This document shows positions 8,976 to 18,447 of a DNA stretch of 64,000 bases, in pieces. Position numbers and translations under genes: made by a program. The notes beneath the pieces were generated by a model, which saw only the letters and a program-made list of their open reading frames with translations, had not been told where the DNA came from and searched no databases. Positions within the stretch are counted from its first letter, which is position 1; each line of letters starts with the position of its first letter. Source of the DNA: Halobacteriovoraceae bacterium. Lineage in GTDB: Bacteria; Bdellovibrionota; Bacteriovoracia; Bacteriovoracales; Bacteriovoracaceae. Location of the stretch: positions 1 to 64,000 of the forward strand of contig PASP01000013.1 of assembly GCA_002712005.1 (NCBI GenBank). Reading direction: 5' to 3'.

Positions 8976-8981
8976 ATTATA
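8976..8981 (-). promoter_or_regulatory. Candidate -10 box for a leaderless transcript
   Basis: On the minus strand a perfect TATAAT lies seven bases before the ATG of the acidic protein gene, which would put the transcription start at or next to the A of the start codon. There is no ribosome-binding site between them. No good -35 box is seen at 16-18 bases, so the call is tentative. Confidence 0.4.
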
Positions 8982-9024
8982 CTAGAAATTGAATTTTAGG
9001 CGAGTTAGGGGAGGATTTTCTGAT

Positions 9025-9096
9025 AAAAAAAATCAGGTCTTTTCGTATTTCCTTTTCTCCTTCTTGTTTCGGAATAGGATTACGAAAAGCCTGATT
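9025..9096 (-). terminator. Terminator after secA with long arms
   Basis: TACGAAAAGCCTGATT (9081-9096) pairs with AATCAGG-T-CTTTTCGTA (9031-9047): 16 base pairs with one bulged T, enclosing a 33-base loop, then a run of eight T on the minus strand. It lies 29 bases past the secA stop. Confidence 0.78.
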
Positions 9097-9125
9097 GTTA
9101 GACTTGGTTAATCGGGCTGCACTCA

Positions 9126-11693
9126 CTAAGCTCCGTGGCAATGTTTAAACTTTTTACCACTGCCACAAGGACAAGCATCGTTGCGGCCTACTTTATTTGC
9201 AGATCGACGAAGGGGAGCTTTATTCGCTTCAGCTTGTGCCTTTTCTGCAGCTTCAGCAGCGGCTTGGGCTTTTTTATGGGCCTCTAATTGGCGCTCAAGC
9301 TCTTCTTTTTGTTGTCTTTGAAGTTCTTCAATCTCTTCTTGGGTATAGAGTTTCACCGAGTACATGGCGTTGACTACGGCCTTTTTCACTTCAACTCTCA
9401 TATTTTCAAAGAGATTAAAGGCTTCTCTCTTATACATGGTAAGAGGGTCTTTCTGAGCATAGGCCTGAAGATTAATCCCTTCTTTAATATGATCCATAGA
9501 TTGTAAGTGATCTTTCCAATGCTGATCAAAAGTGGATAAGAGAATTTCTCTCAGGGCAAGCTTCACTTGTTCAGGGTCATACTTATTGAATTTATCATTG
9601 AGAATCGCCTTGGCCGTATTGGCAATATAGTCTTCAATATCTCCATCAGCTTGTGTGATACATCCTTCTGCAGATAAGGTGGTATCCGTATGGAAAGTAT
9701 TTTGAAAACCTTTGGTCATCTCATCCCAAGCCCAAGATTCAACAGGAACTTTCTTGTCCGGGCGATAAGCATCAACAAGAATTTCGGAAACATTTTCAAT
9801 AAACTCATCAATGAGCTCACGATTTCCTTTATCACCTAGAATATCTCTTCTTAAACGGTAGATAACAGTTCTTTGCTCACCCATGACATCATCATATTGA
9901 AGGAGGTGCTTTCTTATTTCAAAGTTATGAGCTTCAACTTTCTTTTGAGACTTGGCAATGGCATTTGTGATCATCTTATGTTCAATTGGCTCATCTTCTT
10001 CCATACCAAGAGTGTTCATAATCCCTTTGATACGATCAGAGCCAAAAATTCTCATGAGATCGTCTTCTAAAGAGAGAAAGAACTTAGAGTGACCAGGGTC
10101 TCCTTGACGACCAGAACGACCACGAAGCTGATTATCAATACGACGAGCTTCGTTTCTTTCGGTACCAACAATATAGAGACCTCCTAAGGCCTTAATCTCA
10201 TCACTAATTTTAATATCCGTACCACGCCCGGCCATATTGGTAGCAATGGTAATGGCACCGCGAGCTCCCGCTTCTGCAATAATAGTAGCTTCTCTCTCAT
10301 GATTCTTAGCATTGAGCATCTCATGCTTGAGACCAGCTTTCGTTAAAGCTGAATGAAAATGTTCAGAGCTATTAATGGAGTTTGTACCAATGAGTACAGG
10401 TTGACCCTTTTCATGAAGTTCTCTTACCAATTTAATAACGGCCTTTGTTTTGGCGTCATTAGACTTATAGATAACATCGGGCTCATCAACTCTAGCAATA
10501 GGAAGATTGGTAGGAATCACGACAACATCGAGTTCATAAATTTTTCTAAATTCTTCCGCTTCCGTATCCGCAGTACCCGTCATCCCAGCTAGGCGATCGT
10601 AGAGACGAAAATAATTTTGAAAAGTAACAGAAGCAAGGGTTTGGTTCTCTGACTTGATAGGAACGCCTTCCTTAGCTTCAACAGCTTGGTGAAGACCATC
10701 TGACCAGCGTGAACCATCTTTAAGACGACCTGTGAATTCGTCAACGATAATGACTCGCTCTTCTTTGACAACGTAGTCGATATCTTTTCTAAAGAGTTGA
10801 TACGCCTTGAGGGCTTGGTTCAAATGGTGAAGAAGATCATTATGTTTAAGATCAAAGAGATCCTCTACTTTGAGAAGCTTTTGAACTTTGATGATTCCAT
10901 CTTCAGTGAAAGTTGTCGTTCTCGATTTTTCATCGAGGGTAAAATCTTTTTCTTTCTCGAGTTGAGGGATAATATCATTGGCCACATAGTAGAGGTCCGT
11001 TTTTCCTTCTGAAGGTCCAGAGATAAGGAGGGGAGTTCTCGCTTCATCAATGAGAATCGAGTCGACCTCATCGACAATACAGAAGTTATGCCCACGTTGG
11101 ACATAATCTTCTAGATCAAACTTCATATTGTCTCTGAGATAATCAAAAGCAAATTCATTATTTGTACCGTAGGTGATATCGCAAGCATAAGCTTCTTTTC
11201 TTGATTCATCCCTCATATCCCCAACGATGACACCGACAGTGAGACCAAGCCACTCATAAAGAGGTCCCACCATTTCGCGAGCATCCCTAGAGGCGAGGTA
11301 GTCGTTTACGGTTACCAAGTGAGCCCCTTTCTGGGTGAGTCCGTGTAAGTACATGGGAAGAGCAGCCGTTAGGGTTTTACCTTCCCCGGTCTTCATTTCA
11401 GCAATCTTACCTTCAAAGAGAGTCACTCCACCCATAAGCTGTACATCATAGGGACGCATTCCCAATACGCGTACAGAAGCTTCTCTTACAGTTGCAAAAG
11501 CTTCAGGAAGAATATCTTAAAGCGTTGCTCCTTCGGAAAGCATTTTTCTAAATTTTGGAGTTTGTGCCTTGAGCTCTTCATCACTTAGTTTTTTCAAATC
11601 TTCTTCATAAGATTCAATTTTCTTTACTAAGGGCTTTAGGGCCTTGATATCGCGGTCATTCTTTGACCCAAATATCGCTTTTAGTGGATTCAT
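9126..11693 (-). CDS. secA: SecA preprotein translocase ATPase, interrupted by an in-frame TAA at codon 59
   Basis: SecA drives proteins through SecYEG using ATP. The gene begins at the ATG at 11693, nine bases after GAGGAG, and encodes the expected N-terminus ([20 protein letters not shown], then [17 protein letters not shown]). Codon 59 (11519-11517) is TAA where family members usually have an acidic residue (ATL[17 protein letters not shown]). The frame then continues unbroken through Walker A ([13 protein letters not shown]), [15 protein letters not shown], the helicase motifs [10 protein letters not shown] and [13 protein letters not shown], to the zinc-binding [13 protein letters not shown] end. 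Full length would be 855 residues, normal for SecA. One G-to-T change (GAA to TAA) explains it. Restart at the TTG at 11465 would remove about 76 residues and has no good ribosome-binding site. It may be a sequence error, a mutation tolerated because of another copy, or readthrough. Confidence 0.9.
11517..11519 (-). other. In-frame TAA within secA
   Basis: This stop lies in the same frame as both the ATG at 11693 and the rest of secA. The translation on both sides matches SecA without a gap, so the lesion is a single substitution and not an insertion or deletion. Confidence 0.95.
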
Positions 11694-11727
11694 AAGAGAC
11701 TTCTCCTCTACGTGGTCTATGTAAAAA

Positions 11728-12840
11728 TTAATCTAAAATAAAATAAAGAGGATCAACGGGAGTACCGTTAACTCTCACTTCATAATGCACATGAGGACCA
11801 GTAGAGGCACCGGTATTACCGATGGAGGCAATACGTTGCCCGCGTTTGACGAGTTGACCTTTTTTCGTGAAGAGACCTTTTGCGTGGGCATAGTAAGATT
11901 CAACCCCATAACCGTGATCAATTCCTACAAAATTCCCAAAACCAGGTTTCTTTCCTGCGAAAATAACAGTGCCATCAGCAACCGCCACAATGGGAGTTCC
12001 CGTTCGAGCACCAATATCAATTCCTTCATGCATCCTAAGCCGTTTGGAGGTTGGACTAATTCTTGGTCCGTAGTAACTCGTAATCCATCCCTTAGTAGGA
12101 AGGAGAGTTGGAGTCGAGCGCAGGAAAGAGTCCTTATCCAATTGAAACTGGTCCAGCTTGTGGATATTTACTTCTAAATCATTAACAAAACTTTTGACCA
12201 CATTGAATTTGTAATCAAACTCAGCATAAACGGTGGCCATGGTAAAACTTTGCTTCGTGAGTTCATTCCATTCTTTTGTGTAGGAGTAACTCGTTTGAAG
12301 ACCAAAGTTAGTTGCAATTTTCTTTTCGTAGAGGTCTTTGAGATTTTGATACTCTGGAGCCTCGGGATAATCTTTAAGGTGTTCAAGATCCTTAAAGATT
12401 TTACCTTGTGGTTTCTGGGGACTACTTAGAGGAGAGTTAAATGGGATATCGCCGTCACTTTCCCCATTTTCGTTAACGGGAAACTCTTCTCCTTCCTTAG
12501 TTCTATGAACAGGTTGAGTGAGGTCCGCATCTTCTAATCCCGTAATCGTTCTCAATTTGGTTTCAAAAATATGAATCCTCTCAAGATCTTCTGAGAGGGT
12601 ATTGAGCTTCATTTGAAAGAGCTGGATTTGTTCTTTCAGCTGACGATTTTCAATGGTCAAATGCTTATTTTGATAAACCTGACGTAAGATCTTCCAGTAG
12701 TCATAGGTGAGTATGCCTAGAAGAACGAGGAAAATGACCAAAAAGAACACGGCAGCGTGGAAAACCACGCGAGGAATCCTAAAGGAGCGTACTCCTTTTT
12801 CTCTTTCTGGCACAATCATAACGGGAAAATAGCGATCCAT
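11728..12840 (-). CDS. Membrane-anchored M23 (LytM-type) peptidase with coiled coil
   Basis: The protein has a cytoplasmic stub, one membrane helix (VVFHAAVFFLVIFLVLLGIL), a coiled-coil region (about 60 residues rich in L, E, K and Q), a linker, and a C-terminal M23 domain. The zinc-site motifs are complete: HEGIDIG (H...D) and GPHVHYEV (HxH), with GTPIVAVADGTVIFAG and VDPLYFI typical of the fold. Such enzymes cleave peptidoglycan cross-bridges or activate amidases from the inner membrane. The start was placed at the Met at 12840 (MDRYFPVMIVPEREKG) as the natural N-terminus; an in-frame ATG at 12882 adds 14 residues, and neither has a strong ribosome-binding site. The secA start is 34 bases downstream on the same strand. 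It may act in division or in cell-wall remodelling. Confidence 0.9.
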   Translation of the reverse strand: MDRYFPVMIVPEREKGVRSFRIPRVVFHAAVFFLVIFLVLLGILTYDYWKILRQVYQNKHLTIENRQLKEQIQLFQMKLNTLSEDLERIHIFETKLRTITGLEDADLTQPVHRTKEGEEFPVNENGESDGDIPFNSPLSSPQKPQGKIFKDLEHLKDYPEAPEYQNLKDLYEKKIATNFGLQTSYSYTKEWNELTKQSFTMATVYAEFDYKFNVVKSFVNDLEVNIHKLDQFQLDKDSFLRSTPTLLPTKGWITSYYGPRISPTSKRLRMHEGIDIGARTGTPIVAVADGTVIFAGKKPGFGNFVGIDHGYGVESYYAHAKGLFTKKGQLVKRGQRIASIGNTGASTGPHVHYEVRVNGTPVDPLYFILD

Positions 12841-12991
12841 AGCCAAAGATTTTAAATGACTTAACACTATCACGCTAGTCATCTTTTCAACTGTTTAGTT
12901 GATGAGAGGCACCATTTTATCTTGCGCCATGTTGTTTGATGAGACACGTCTAAACAAATTAATTAAGGAAACCTAATTTTTAACATAAAGT

Positions 12992-13021
12992 TTGACTAAT
13001 GCTTTTTATAAGTCCTAAAAT
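12992..13021 (+). promoter_or_regulatory. Sigma-70-type promoter for the endA-like gene
   Basis: TTGACT and TAAAAT are separated by 18 bases. Transcription would start near 13028, leaving a leader of about 100 bases that contains a long hairpin before the nuclease gene. Confidence 0.6.
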
Positions 13022-13031
13022 ATTTGTGTTT

Positions 13032-13089
13032 TTAGCTCTCTGTTTGCAAAGAAATAACAGGGAATCGGAAGTTATTTTTTGAGAGCTAA
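13032..13089 (+). promoter_or_regulatory. Long two-part hairpin in the 5' leader of the endA-like gene
   Basis: Bases 13032-13040 (TTAGCTCTC) pair perfectly with 13081-13089, and 13049-13058 (AAGAAATAAC) pair with 13071-13080 with one G-T pair. The two stems stack with an 8-base bulge on the left side and a 12-base loop. No T run follows, so it is not a plain terminator. It lies between the promoter and the ribosome-binding site, so a regulatory or RNA-stability role is possible. Confidence 0.55.
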
Positions 13090-13130
13090 TGGGATGATTA
13101 AGAGATCACCACTCAACCTAGGAAGAGAAT

Positions 13131-14003
13131 ATGTTAGTATCCGCTTTGTCGATAATCCTAAAACGCCTTCACACAATCCCCACTCTTATTCTCTTTGTAT
13201 TCAGTCTTCAACTCGCACAACCTTTAGCGAGAACAAATGATTACGATCAAACTTATTATGATTTAAATAAATTGAAAGGTCTTAAGGGAAGATCTCTTAA
13301 GAGCGCCCTTCATCACTTACTTGATCAAACCCATCGCTCTCAATCTTATGGAGCCCTTTACTATGCTTATCTAGAGGGAGACCTTGATGAAGAATTTGAA
13401 GGGGATCACTCTATAATGGATATGTATTCGGAGCGCCCAGGAGATAGTGAGCGTTACAATTATTTTTCACGTGGTGATACTTGTGGAAATTATAGAGGTG
13501 AGGGAAGTTGCTTCAATCGTGAACACCTCTTTCCCCAAAGTGCCTTTAATAAGAGATCTCCTATGAGGACAGACTACTTCCATGTTTATCCTACTGATGG
13601 CTATGTAAATAATGTAAGAGGAAGTCATCCTTTTGGAGAAGTGGTTGATGTCGAATGGACTTCAGAAAATGGTTCTAAACTGGGAAGAAATAGAGCTTCT
13701 GGTTATAGCGGCGACTTCTTTGAACCAATCGATGAATTCAAAGGCGATATTGCGAGGGCCCTTCTTTATTTTGCTATTCGCTATGAAGATCGTATTCGTA
13801 GCTTTCGTCACCGAATGTTAGATGGTTCAGATGATCGCGTCTACGATAAACCTTTTCTCGACATCCTCTTGCGTTGGCATAAGCTTGATCCTGTTAGTGC
13901 TTTTGAGAAGAGACGCAATGATAACGGATTTAAATTCCAAGGTAATCGTAATCCCCTTATTGATCATCCAGAGTGGGTATCTCAAATTTGGGATCATATT
14001 TAA
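13131..14003 (+). CDS. Secreted endonuclease I (EndA/NucM family)
   Basis: This 290-residue protein has a long N-terminal export signal (TIPTLILFVFSLQLAQPLA) and the endonuclease I core. The His-metal finger segment is CFNREHLFPQSAF, where His is the general base and Asn/Glu help bind metal. It is followed by DYFHVYPTDGYVNNVRGSHPFGE, the family block with the Asn that completes the site. Cys residues (DTCGN..GSC) probably form a disulfide. Family members cut double-stranded DNA in the periplasm or outside the cell; in a predator this would suit digestion of prey DNA, which is inference. AGGAAGAG stands just before the ATG. A promoter and a folded leader lie upstream and a weak terminator downstream, so it is probably a single-gene unit. 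Confidence 0.92.
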   Translation: MLVSALSIILKRLHTIPTLILFVFSLQLAQPLARTNDYDQTYYDLNKLKGLKGRSLKSALHHLLDQTHRSQSYGALYYAYLEGDLDEEFEGDHSIMDMYSERPGDSERYNYFSRGDTCGNYRGEGSCFNREHLFPQSAFNKRSPMRTDYFHVYPTDGYVNNVRGSHPFGEVVDVEWTSENGSKLGRNRASGYSGDFFEPIDEFKGDIARALLYFAIRYEDRIRSFRHRMLDGSDDRVYDKPFLDILLRWHKLDPVSAFEKRRNDNGFKFQGNRNPLIDHPEWVSQIWDHI

Positions 14004-14039
14004 TTTATTTCTAGGCAAAAAGATCTCTAAATTCTCTCT

Positions 14040-14064
14040 ATAGGGTTGATTATTCGAACCCTAT
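14040..14064 (+). terminator. Probable terminator after the endA-like gene
   Basis: A perfect 8-bp stem ATAGGGTT/AACCCTAT with a 9-base loop 36 bases past the stop. The following bases are T-rich but interrupted, so termination strength is doubtful. Confidence 0.45.
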
Positions 14065-14129
14065 TTATCTGACTTTTATAGTCGTATTCTATTTTTAATT
14101 ACATCCCTAAACCTGGTCGATAAAGGTTT

Positions 14130-16565
14130 ATGGAAAATTTAAAATTAGAATTAGAGTATTCAGTAAATACTGCACAGAGGATTCCAAGACTTTTGGCCTG
14201 TGCGTTTATCCTCACTTTCTTACTAGGTTGTCAGCCTCAGGTTGAGCCGGAACCAGACGCAGGCACTGGCAGTGATGATCAATCCGACTTTCTTCAAGAA
14301 GATATTCCCATTATTGATCTTTCTCAAAGTGAAGGGTCTTCTCTATATCAGCCGCGAGGAATTGGAGGAGGAGGGGCTATGAGTGGTTTTTCTCAATCCC
14401 CATACTCTACTCAATGGTTTGTGGGAACCGATATGGGAACCCTCTTTAGAAGTTTAGATCAAGGAAAGAGTTGGCTTGCAGTTCACCACAATGAAACGAC
14501 TTTTAATTCTGACCTTACTTATTCTCCCGGAGTGGGCTTCTTCTCTGATGCCGCTACTCTAATGCATGCACCAGGAGGAAGAAATCCTGTGCGCTCTCTT
14601 GATCGAGGCAAGACATGGGAGAGTGTTTCCTTTTCTCTAGCTCAAGGGGAGTATATAGAATCTTGGTATAGTGATTCTTATCATAAGCAATCCCTTTTTG
14701 CTCTGACTACGAAATCACTTTGGTATACAAAAGATGGAGGTGAGAGCTGGGAGAAAATACTTTCTGAAAAACCAAGTGGAATTTATCTCGACTATCTCAA
14801 AGAAGGTATTCGCCATATTTACGTGGGACTTGAAGATAGAGTTGTGAGAACCCGTGATTATTTTAAACCTCAAGATCTCATCTATAAAAGTCCGCATTTT
14901 AAAATAAGATCATTTACCGGAGGTCGAGATAAGCAAGGCCTAACTCTCTCTTTTAGCGATGACCAGGGGCGCTCAGCTTGTTCAAGTGTTGAGCGCTATA
15001 GAGCAGACTGGGGTGATTCCGCTCTTAATGATCACTATGATCACTGTGGATACTTATGGGTCTATCATGGTGAGGGAAGTGAAGACTCTTTGTTATTTAC
15101 TCAAAGTTCCCAAATCGTGGGGGATCATTTAAAAATGGCCGAAAACGATAGTTCAACTCTCGTGGTCACAGGTTCTAATAAATGGATTAGACAATACGGA
15201 ACAAAAGTATGGATTAGCCGAGACTATGGAGAAAATTTTGAATTAGGTTTTCACCAAATGAATTGGGATGTTACACCCTATGAACCATGGCCAAGTGAAA
15301 AGTTAGATTATAGTGCAGTGGGATTGGATATTGGTTGGTATGACAATGGCTATGTCAGCTTCTCATTAAATCAAAGAAATTCTTCTGAATTCGGAGGCAC
15401 TGGTTTTTTCTTCTTACATACGACTCAGAATAAAGGAGAAAAATGGGATTCGCCATTTACCTCCTATGAAGGAAACTCAAGAGTTCCTGCTGCAAAAGAA
15501 AATTGGAGCTCTACCGGTCTAGAAGTGACAACAGTTTATCGCTACAAATTTCATCCTCAAAACTCCCAGATTGCCTATGCTGCTATGGCCGATGTTTCAG
15601 GAATGGTTTCAGAAGATGGAGGAAGAACTCACCGTTTAACAACCACAGGACAAAATAGTATTTATGATTATGCTTTTGACTTTTATGATGATGAAGTTGT
15701 CTTTGCTGTTAGTGGCTCAGAACATGATTATCCCATTAATTGGCACGCCAATTGGACTGATGCTGAAGGGGGAGTTTTTAAAAGCTTAGATAGAGGAAGA
15801 ACATGGAGTCGACTGACTCCTCAAAACTCTATTTTTAATCGTCAGTTTCTTTCGATTGGTTACGATAGTGATCACCAAATTATCTATGCAGGAACGCAAA
15901 GTGAAGGCGTGGCCATAAGTTATGATGGGGGTGGAAGTTGGTCTTATCAAAATAATGGACTCCAATCTGGTAAGCTCATCATTCCTCAGATTGAAGTCGA
16001 TCCTCTGAGTGGAGATGCCTACGCTTTAGTTACTGGAAATGCTCCAGACTTTACGAATCATGAGAAAACCGGAATCTATCTTCTTAAAAGAGGAGAAAGT
16101 CAGTGGAAGATTTTAAGAGGTGTCGTTCATAATCCTATGGGAATAACTTATGAGCCTTGGTTTTATCCCACGGCCTTTGCACTTGATTTAAGTGATGGTG
16201 GAGATCGTTCTACTCTCTATCTCACAGATTATGAGAATAATCGTAATTGGTTGGCAACAGGGATTTGGAAGTCAACGGATGGCGGAAATAATTGGTATCG
16301 AGTAAAACAATATACTCATCCTTTAGGTATTAAAATCGATCCTTTTGATAGCAACCGCATATATGTTTCTGGTCTCTATCAACTAGACGGAAACTGGGGC
16401 GAAGGGGGTCATATTTACTCTGATGACGGTGGCCAGACTTGGAAAGAGAATGAGAGTATTCCCTACCTATCTAATGGAAGAAGTATGGCCATTGATCCCA
16501 ATGACGAAAACCATATCTTCTATACCTTCTTTGGGAGTGGGCTCCTATATGGACCGAAACCTTAA
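14130..16565 (+). CDS. Lipoprotein with Asp-box beta-propellers (GH74/sortilin-like)
   Basis: The 811-residue product has a late hydrophobic signal ending in a lipobox, LTFLLGC (about residue 34), so it is predicted to be lipid-anchored. The rest contains nine Asp-box motifs of the form S.D.G..W: SLDQGKSW, SLDRGKTW, TKDGGESW, SRDYGENF, SEDGGRTH, SLDRGRTW, SYDGGGSW, STDGGNNW and SDDGGQTW. These mark blade turns of one or two seven-bladed propellers. The start of the domain (GIGGGGAMSGF, then FVGTDMGTLFRSLD) resembles the first blade of GH74 xyloglucanases, but the catalytic Asp pair cannot be identified by eye. It may bind or cleave glycan, or only scaffold. An S41-like lipoprotein gene begins six bases after its stop, so they form an operon. 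Confidence 0.8.
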   Translation: MENLKLELEYSVNTAQRIPRLLACAFILTFLLGCQPQVEPEPDAGTGSDDQSDFLQEDIPIIDLSQSEGSSLYQPRGIGGGGAMSGFSQSPYSTQWFVGTDMGTLFRSLDQGKSWLAVHHNETTFNSDLTYSPGVGFFSDAATLMHAPGGRNPVRSLDRGKTWESVSFSLAQGEYIESWYSDSYHKQSLFALTTKSLWYTKDGGESWEKILSEKPSGIYLDYLKEGIRHIYVGLEDRVVRTRDYFKPQDLIYKSPHFKIRSFTGGRDKQGLTLSFSDDQGRSACSSVERYRADWGDSALNDHYDHCGYLWVYHGEGSEDSLLFTQSSQIVGDHLKMAENDSSTLVVTGSNKWIRQYGTKVWISRDYGENFELGFHQMNWDVTPYEPWPSEKLDYSAVGLDIGWYDNGYVSFSLNQRNSSEFGGTGFFFLHTTQNKGEKWDSPFTSYEGNSRVPAAKENWSSTGLEVTTVYRYKFHPQNSQIAYAAMADVSGMVSEDGGRTHRLTTTGQNSIYDYAFDFYDDEVVFAVSGSEHDYPINWHANWTDAEGGVFKSLDRGRTWSRLTPQNSIFNRQFLSIGYDSDHQIIYAGTQSEGVAISYDGGGSWSYQNNGLQSGKLIIPQIEVDPLSGDAYALVTGNAPDFTNHEKTGIYLLKRGESQWKILRGVVHNPMGITYEPWFYPTAFALDLSDGGDRSTLYLTDYENNRNWLATGIWKSTDGGNNWYRVKQYTHPLGIKIDPFDSNRIYVSGLYQLDGNWGEGGHIYSDDGGQTWKENESIPYLSNGRSMAIDPNDENHIFYTFFGSGLLYGPKP

Positions 16566-16571
16566 CGACCT

Positions 16572-17603
16572 ATGAGAAATGGAGAGTTGTCTATATTGAA
16601 GAGGTGTATATTATTCGTTTTCTCTTTCATATTACTAACTTCATGTTTGAAGCGGGATGAAATGAGCTTAAATAAGCAAATCGCAAATCTTCTTAGTCGT
16701 TACTACGCCTATCCTGAAGATCGCAAGAGAGAAACGTTGGATCTTATTTCTCAGATTCGAAATAAGGGAAATTTAAAAATTGAAGAGGTCGAAAACGAAT
16801 TAGCTCAATTTAATAACAAGCATCTTTATCTTGTGAATTCAAACGAAGAAAGTCCATCTCTTAATCATCCATGTGTCCAGGCCGTATTAAACCGATTAGT
16901 CATCCATAGTTTCTGGTGTGTACCCAAGAATAAAGAGCAAAAGGGAAGGTCTGAAATTAGAGAGAACTTCAAATATCACTTCATTACCTCTTTGCTACGG
17001 GTGATGAGTTATCTTGATCAACATAATATGAAAGAGATGATCATCGATTTAAAGGGAAATGGTGGGGGCGGTGATGATGAAATGATGATTGCTCTCTACC
17101 CATTTCTTAAGGGAAGAGTCGCTATCTATGATTATCAGTTTAAATGGGCGAGTACACCCCATTATCCTATTAAAGCGATAAGTAAATTCCTTACGCAAAG
17201 TGGTTTATCAGAATTTTCTTTTTTTCACTCCCTTCTTAATCAGTCTTGGGATCAAAGAAGAACTTTTTATTTTGATGAGAATGATGAGATGTGGAATAAA
17301 TTCAAAATAACGGATGATCTTCAATGGAAGAAACTTCAAGAAAGATTTGGAAAAAAAATTAAAGAAATTGAGATTAAGCTTGAAGTTGACTCTTCTACTG
17401 GTTCGGCCAGTGAACTCTATGCTTCGATTTTAGTGGATCTTAAAAGGGCAGAAGTTCTCTCTTTTAAGAGGACAAAAGGAAGTGTCGGAGCCCCGAGCTT
17501 TCATACCATTCGCTCCAGAGAGGGGAAGAATTATCAATTGGCCATTCCCTCCGTCAGGGTTTGGCGAATAAGGGGGGATACCTTAGAGGGGCGGGGGTTG
17601 TAA
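16572..17603 (+). CDS. S41 (tail-specific protease-like) lipoprotein
   Basis: This is a 343-residue lipoprotein with lipobox LLTSC. Two blocks identify the S41 peptidase family: IIDLKGNGGGGDDE, matching the DLRGNGGG motif, and SSTGSASELYASIL, matching the block that holds the catalytic Ser (second Ser of GSASE). KGSVGAPSFHTI follows, as in family members. The gene is short and lacks a visible PDZ domain, so it resembles the stand-alone S41 hydrolases rather than CtpA. The ATG at 16572 has no clear ribosome-binding site; a TTG at 16596 with GGAG ten bases before it would give a more typical lipoprotein signal. It is coupled to the propeller lipoprotein upstream, suggesting a shared surface task. 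It converges on the methyltransferase gene downstream. Confidence 0.75.
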   Translation: MRNGELSILKRCILFVFSFILLTSCLKRDEMSLNKQIANLLSRYYAYPEDRKRETLDLISQIRNKGNLKIEEVENELAQFNNKHLYLVNSNEESPSLNHPCVQAVLNRLVIHSFWCVPKNKEQKGRSEIRENFKYHFITSLLRVMSYLDQHNMKEMIIDLKGNGGGGDDEMMIALYPFLKGRVAIYDYQFKWASTPHYPIKAISKFLTQSGLSEFSFFHSLLNQSWDQRRTFYFDENDEMWNKFKITDDLQWKKLQERFGKKIKEIEIKLEVDSSTGSASELYASILVDLKRAEVLSFKRTKGSVGAPSFHTIRSREGKNYQLAIPSVRVWRIRGDTLEGRGL

Positions 17604-17622
17604 TAAGAATTTCTTTAGGACT

Positions 17623-18429
17623 TTACGACTTTTCAAAGACAAAACCAGAATATCCATAAACACTATATTCTTCATGAAACGGTATTTCACAAATCTTATT
17701 AGGGGCGGACCAACTATCTTTGAGAGAATAGCCTTTCTCTTTTATACCTTTTAAAAACTCATCTTCATTCCTAATAATATAAGGACAAACCGTCGTTCCA
17801 ATATGATTTAAAGTGAGAAAAGTTTTCTTCTTGGTCACTGGAATACTGATTAATAAATACTGAGGAAGTGAGGATAATTCATCTAAAACTTCTGGTACTT
17901 CCTTAGGAATATATTGAAAAGAGCCTAAGGCCATGAAGAGATCAGTATTTTGATTTTCAAGATCATTGAGAAAGTTGAGGTTGATTTCATTTTGAGGATC
18001 AAGTTGAGTCTTTAGGTTTTTTGCCTCATCAATAACTTTGGGAAGATCATATACTGACCATTTGACTTGATTAATCTTTTCTAAATAGGAATCAAAAGCA
18101 TATCTCTTAATCCCGACATGACCTCCAAAATCAATGAGAGAAGAGATTTGGGGAATAAGACGATTGATCCAATAGAGTGTAGGATAGTCTTCTGGAAATA
18201 TCTTATGGCACATATCCTGATACATCTGTGCCGATTTCTTATTATTATAACCTTTCGTTTGATAATTCTTGGCCGCCGCACTGGCCATCTCAAAGTTTGG
18301 ATATATCCCCTTAAAGAGATTGAGATATTGATTGGAAGCAAATTTCTTTTCGTACTTCTTCTTACGTAGTTCAACGACAGGAGGAAGTTCTTTTATATGA
18401 TTGAGGATATTCTTGCTTGAGTGAATCAT
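17623..18429 (-). CDS. Putative methyltransferase (TIGR04325-like)
   Basis: The 268-residue product matches my memory of the TIGR04325 methyltransferase family: an N-terminal FKGIYPNFEMASAAAKN and KGYNNKKSAQMY block, then SLIDFGGHVGIKRYAFDSYL as the SAM-binding motif I (DFGGHVG replacing the usual GxGxG), KWSVYDLPKVIDEAKNL with the acidic end of strand 2, and LFMALGSFQYIP. No export signal, so it acts in the cytoplasm. Substrate is unknown; members often lie in polysaccharide or lipid loci. Here it follows an M28 aminopeptidase gene by 18 bases on the same strand, and lies about 9 kb from the exopolysaccharide genes of this window. Confidence 0.75.
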   Translation of the reverse strand: MIHSSKNILNHIKELPPVVELRKKKYEKKFASNQYLNLFKGIYPNFEMASAAAKNYQTKGYNNKKSAQMYQDMCHKIFPEDYPTLYWINRLIPQISSLIDFGGHVGIKRYAFDSYLEKINQVKWSVYDLPKVIDEAKNLKTQLDPQNEINLNFLNDLENQNTDLFMALGSFQYIPKEVPEVLDELSSLPQYLLISIPVTKKKTFLTLNHIGTTVCPYIIRNEDEFLKGIKEKGYSLKDSWSAPNKICEIPFHEEYSVYGYSGFVFEKS

Positions 18430-18447
18430 GAGTCATTACCCTTATTT

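Noticed and set aside
9126-11465. SecA starting at the TTG at 11465
   Set aside because: This start lacks a good ribosome-binding site and omits conserved N-terminal residues that are present upstream in the same frame.
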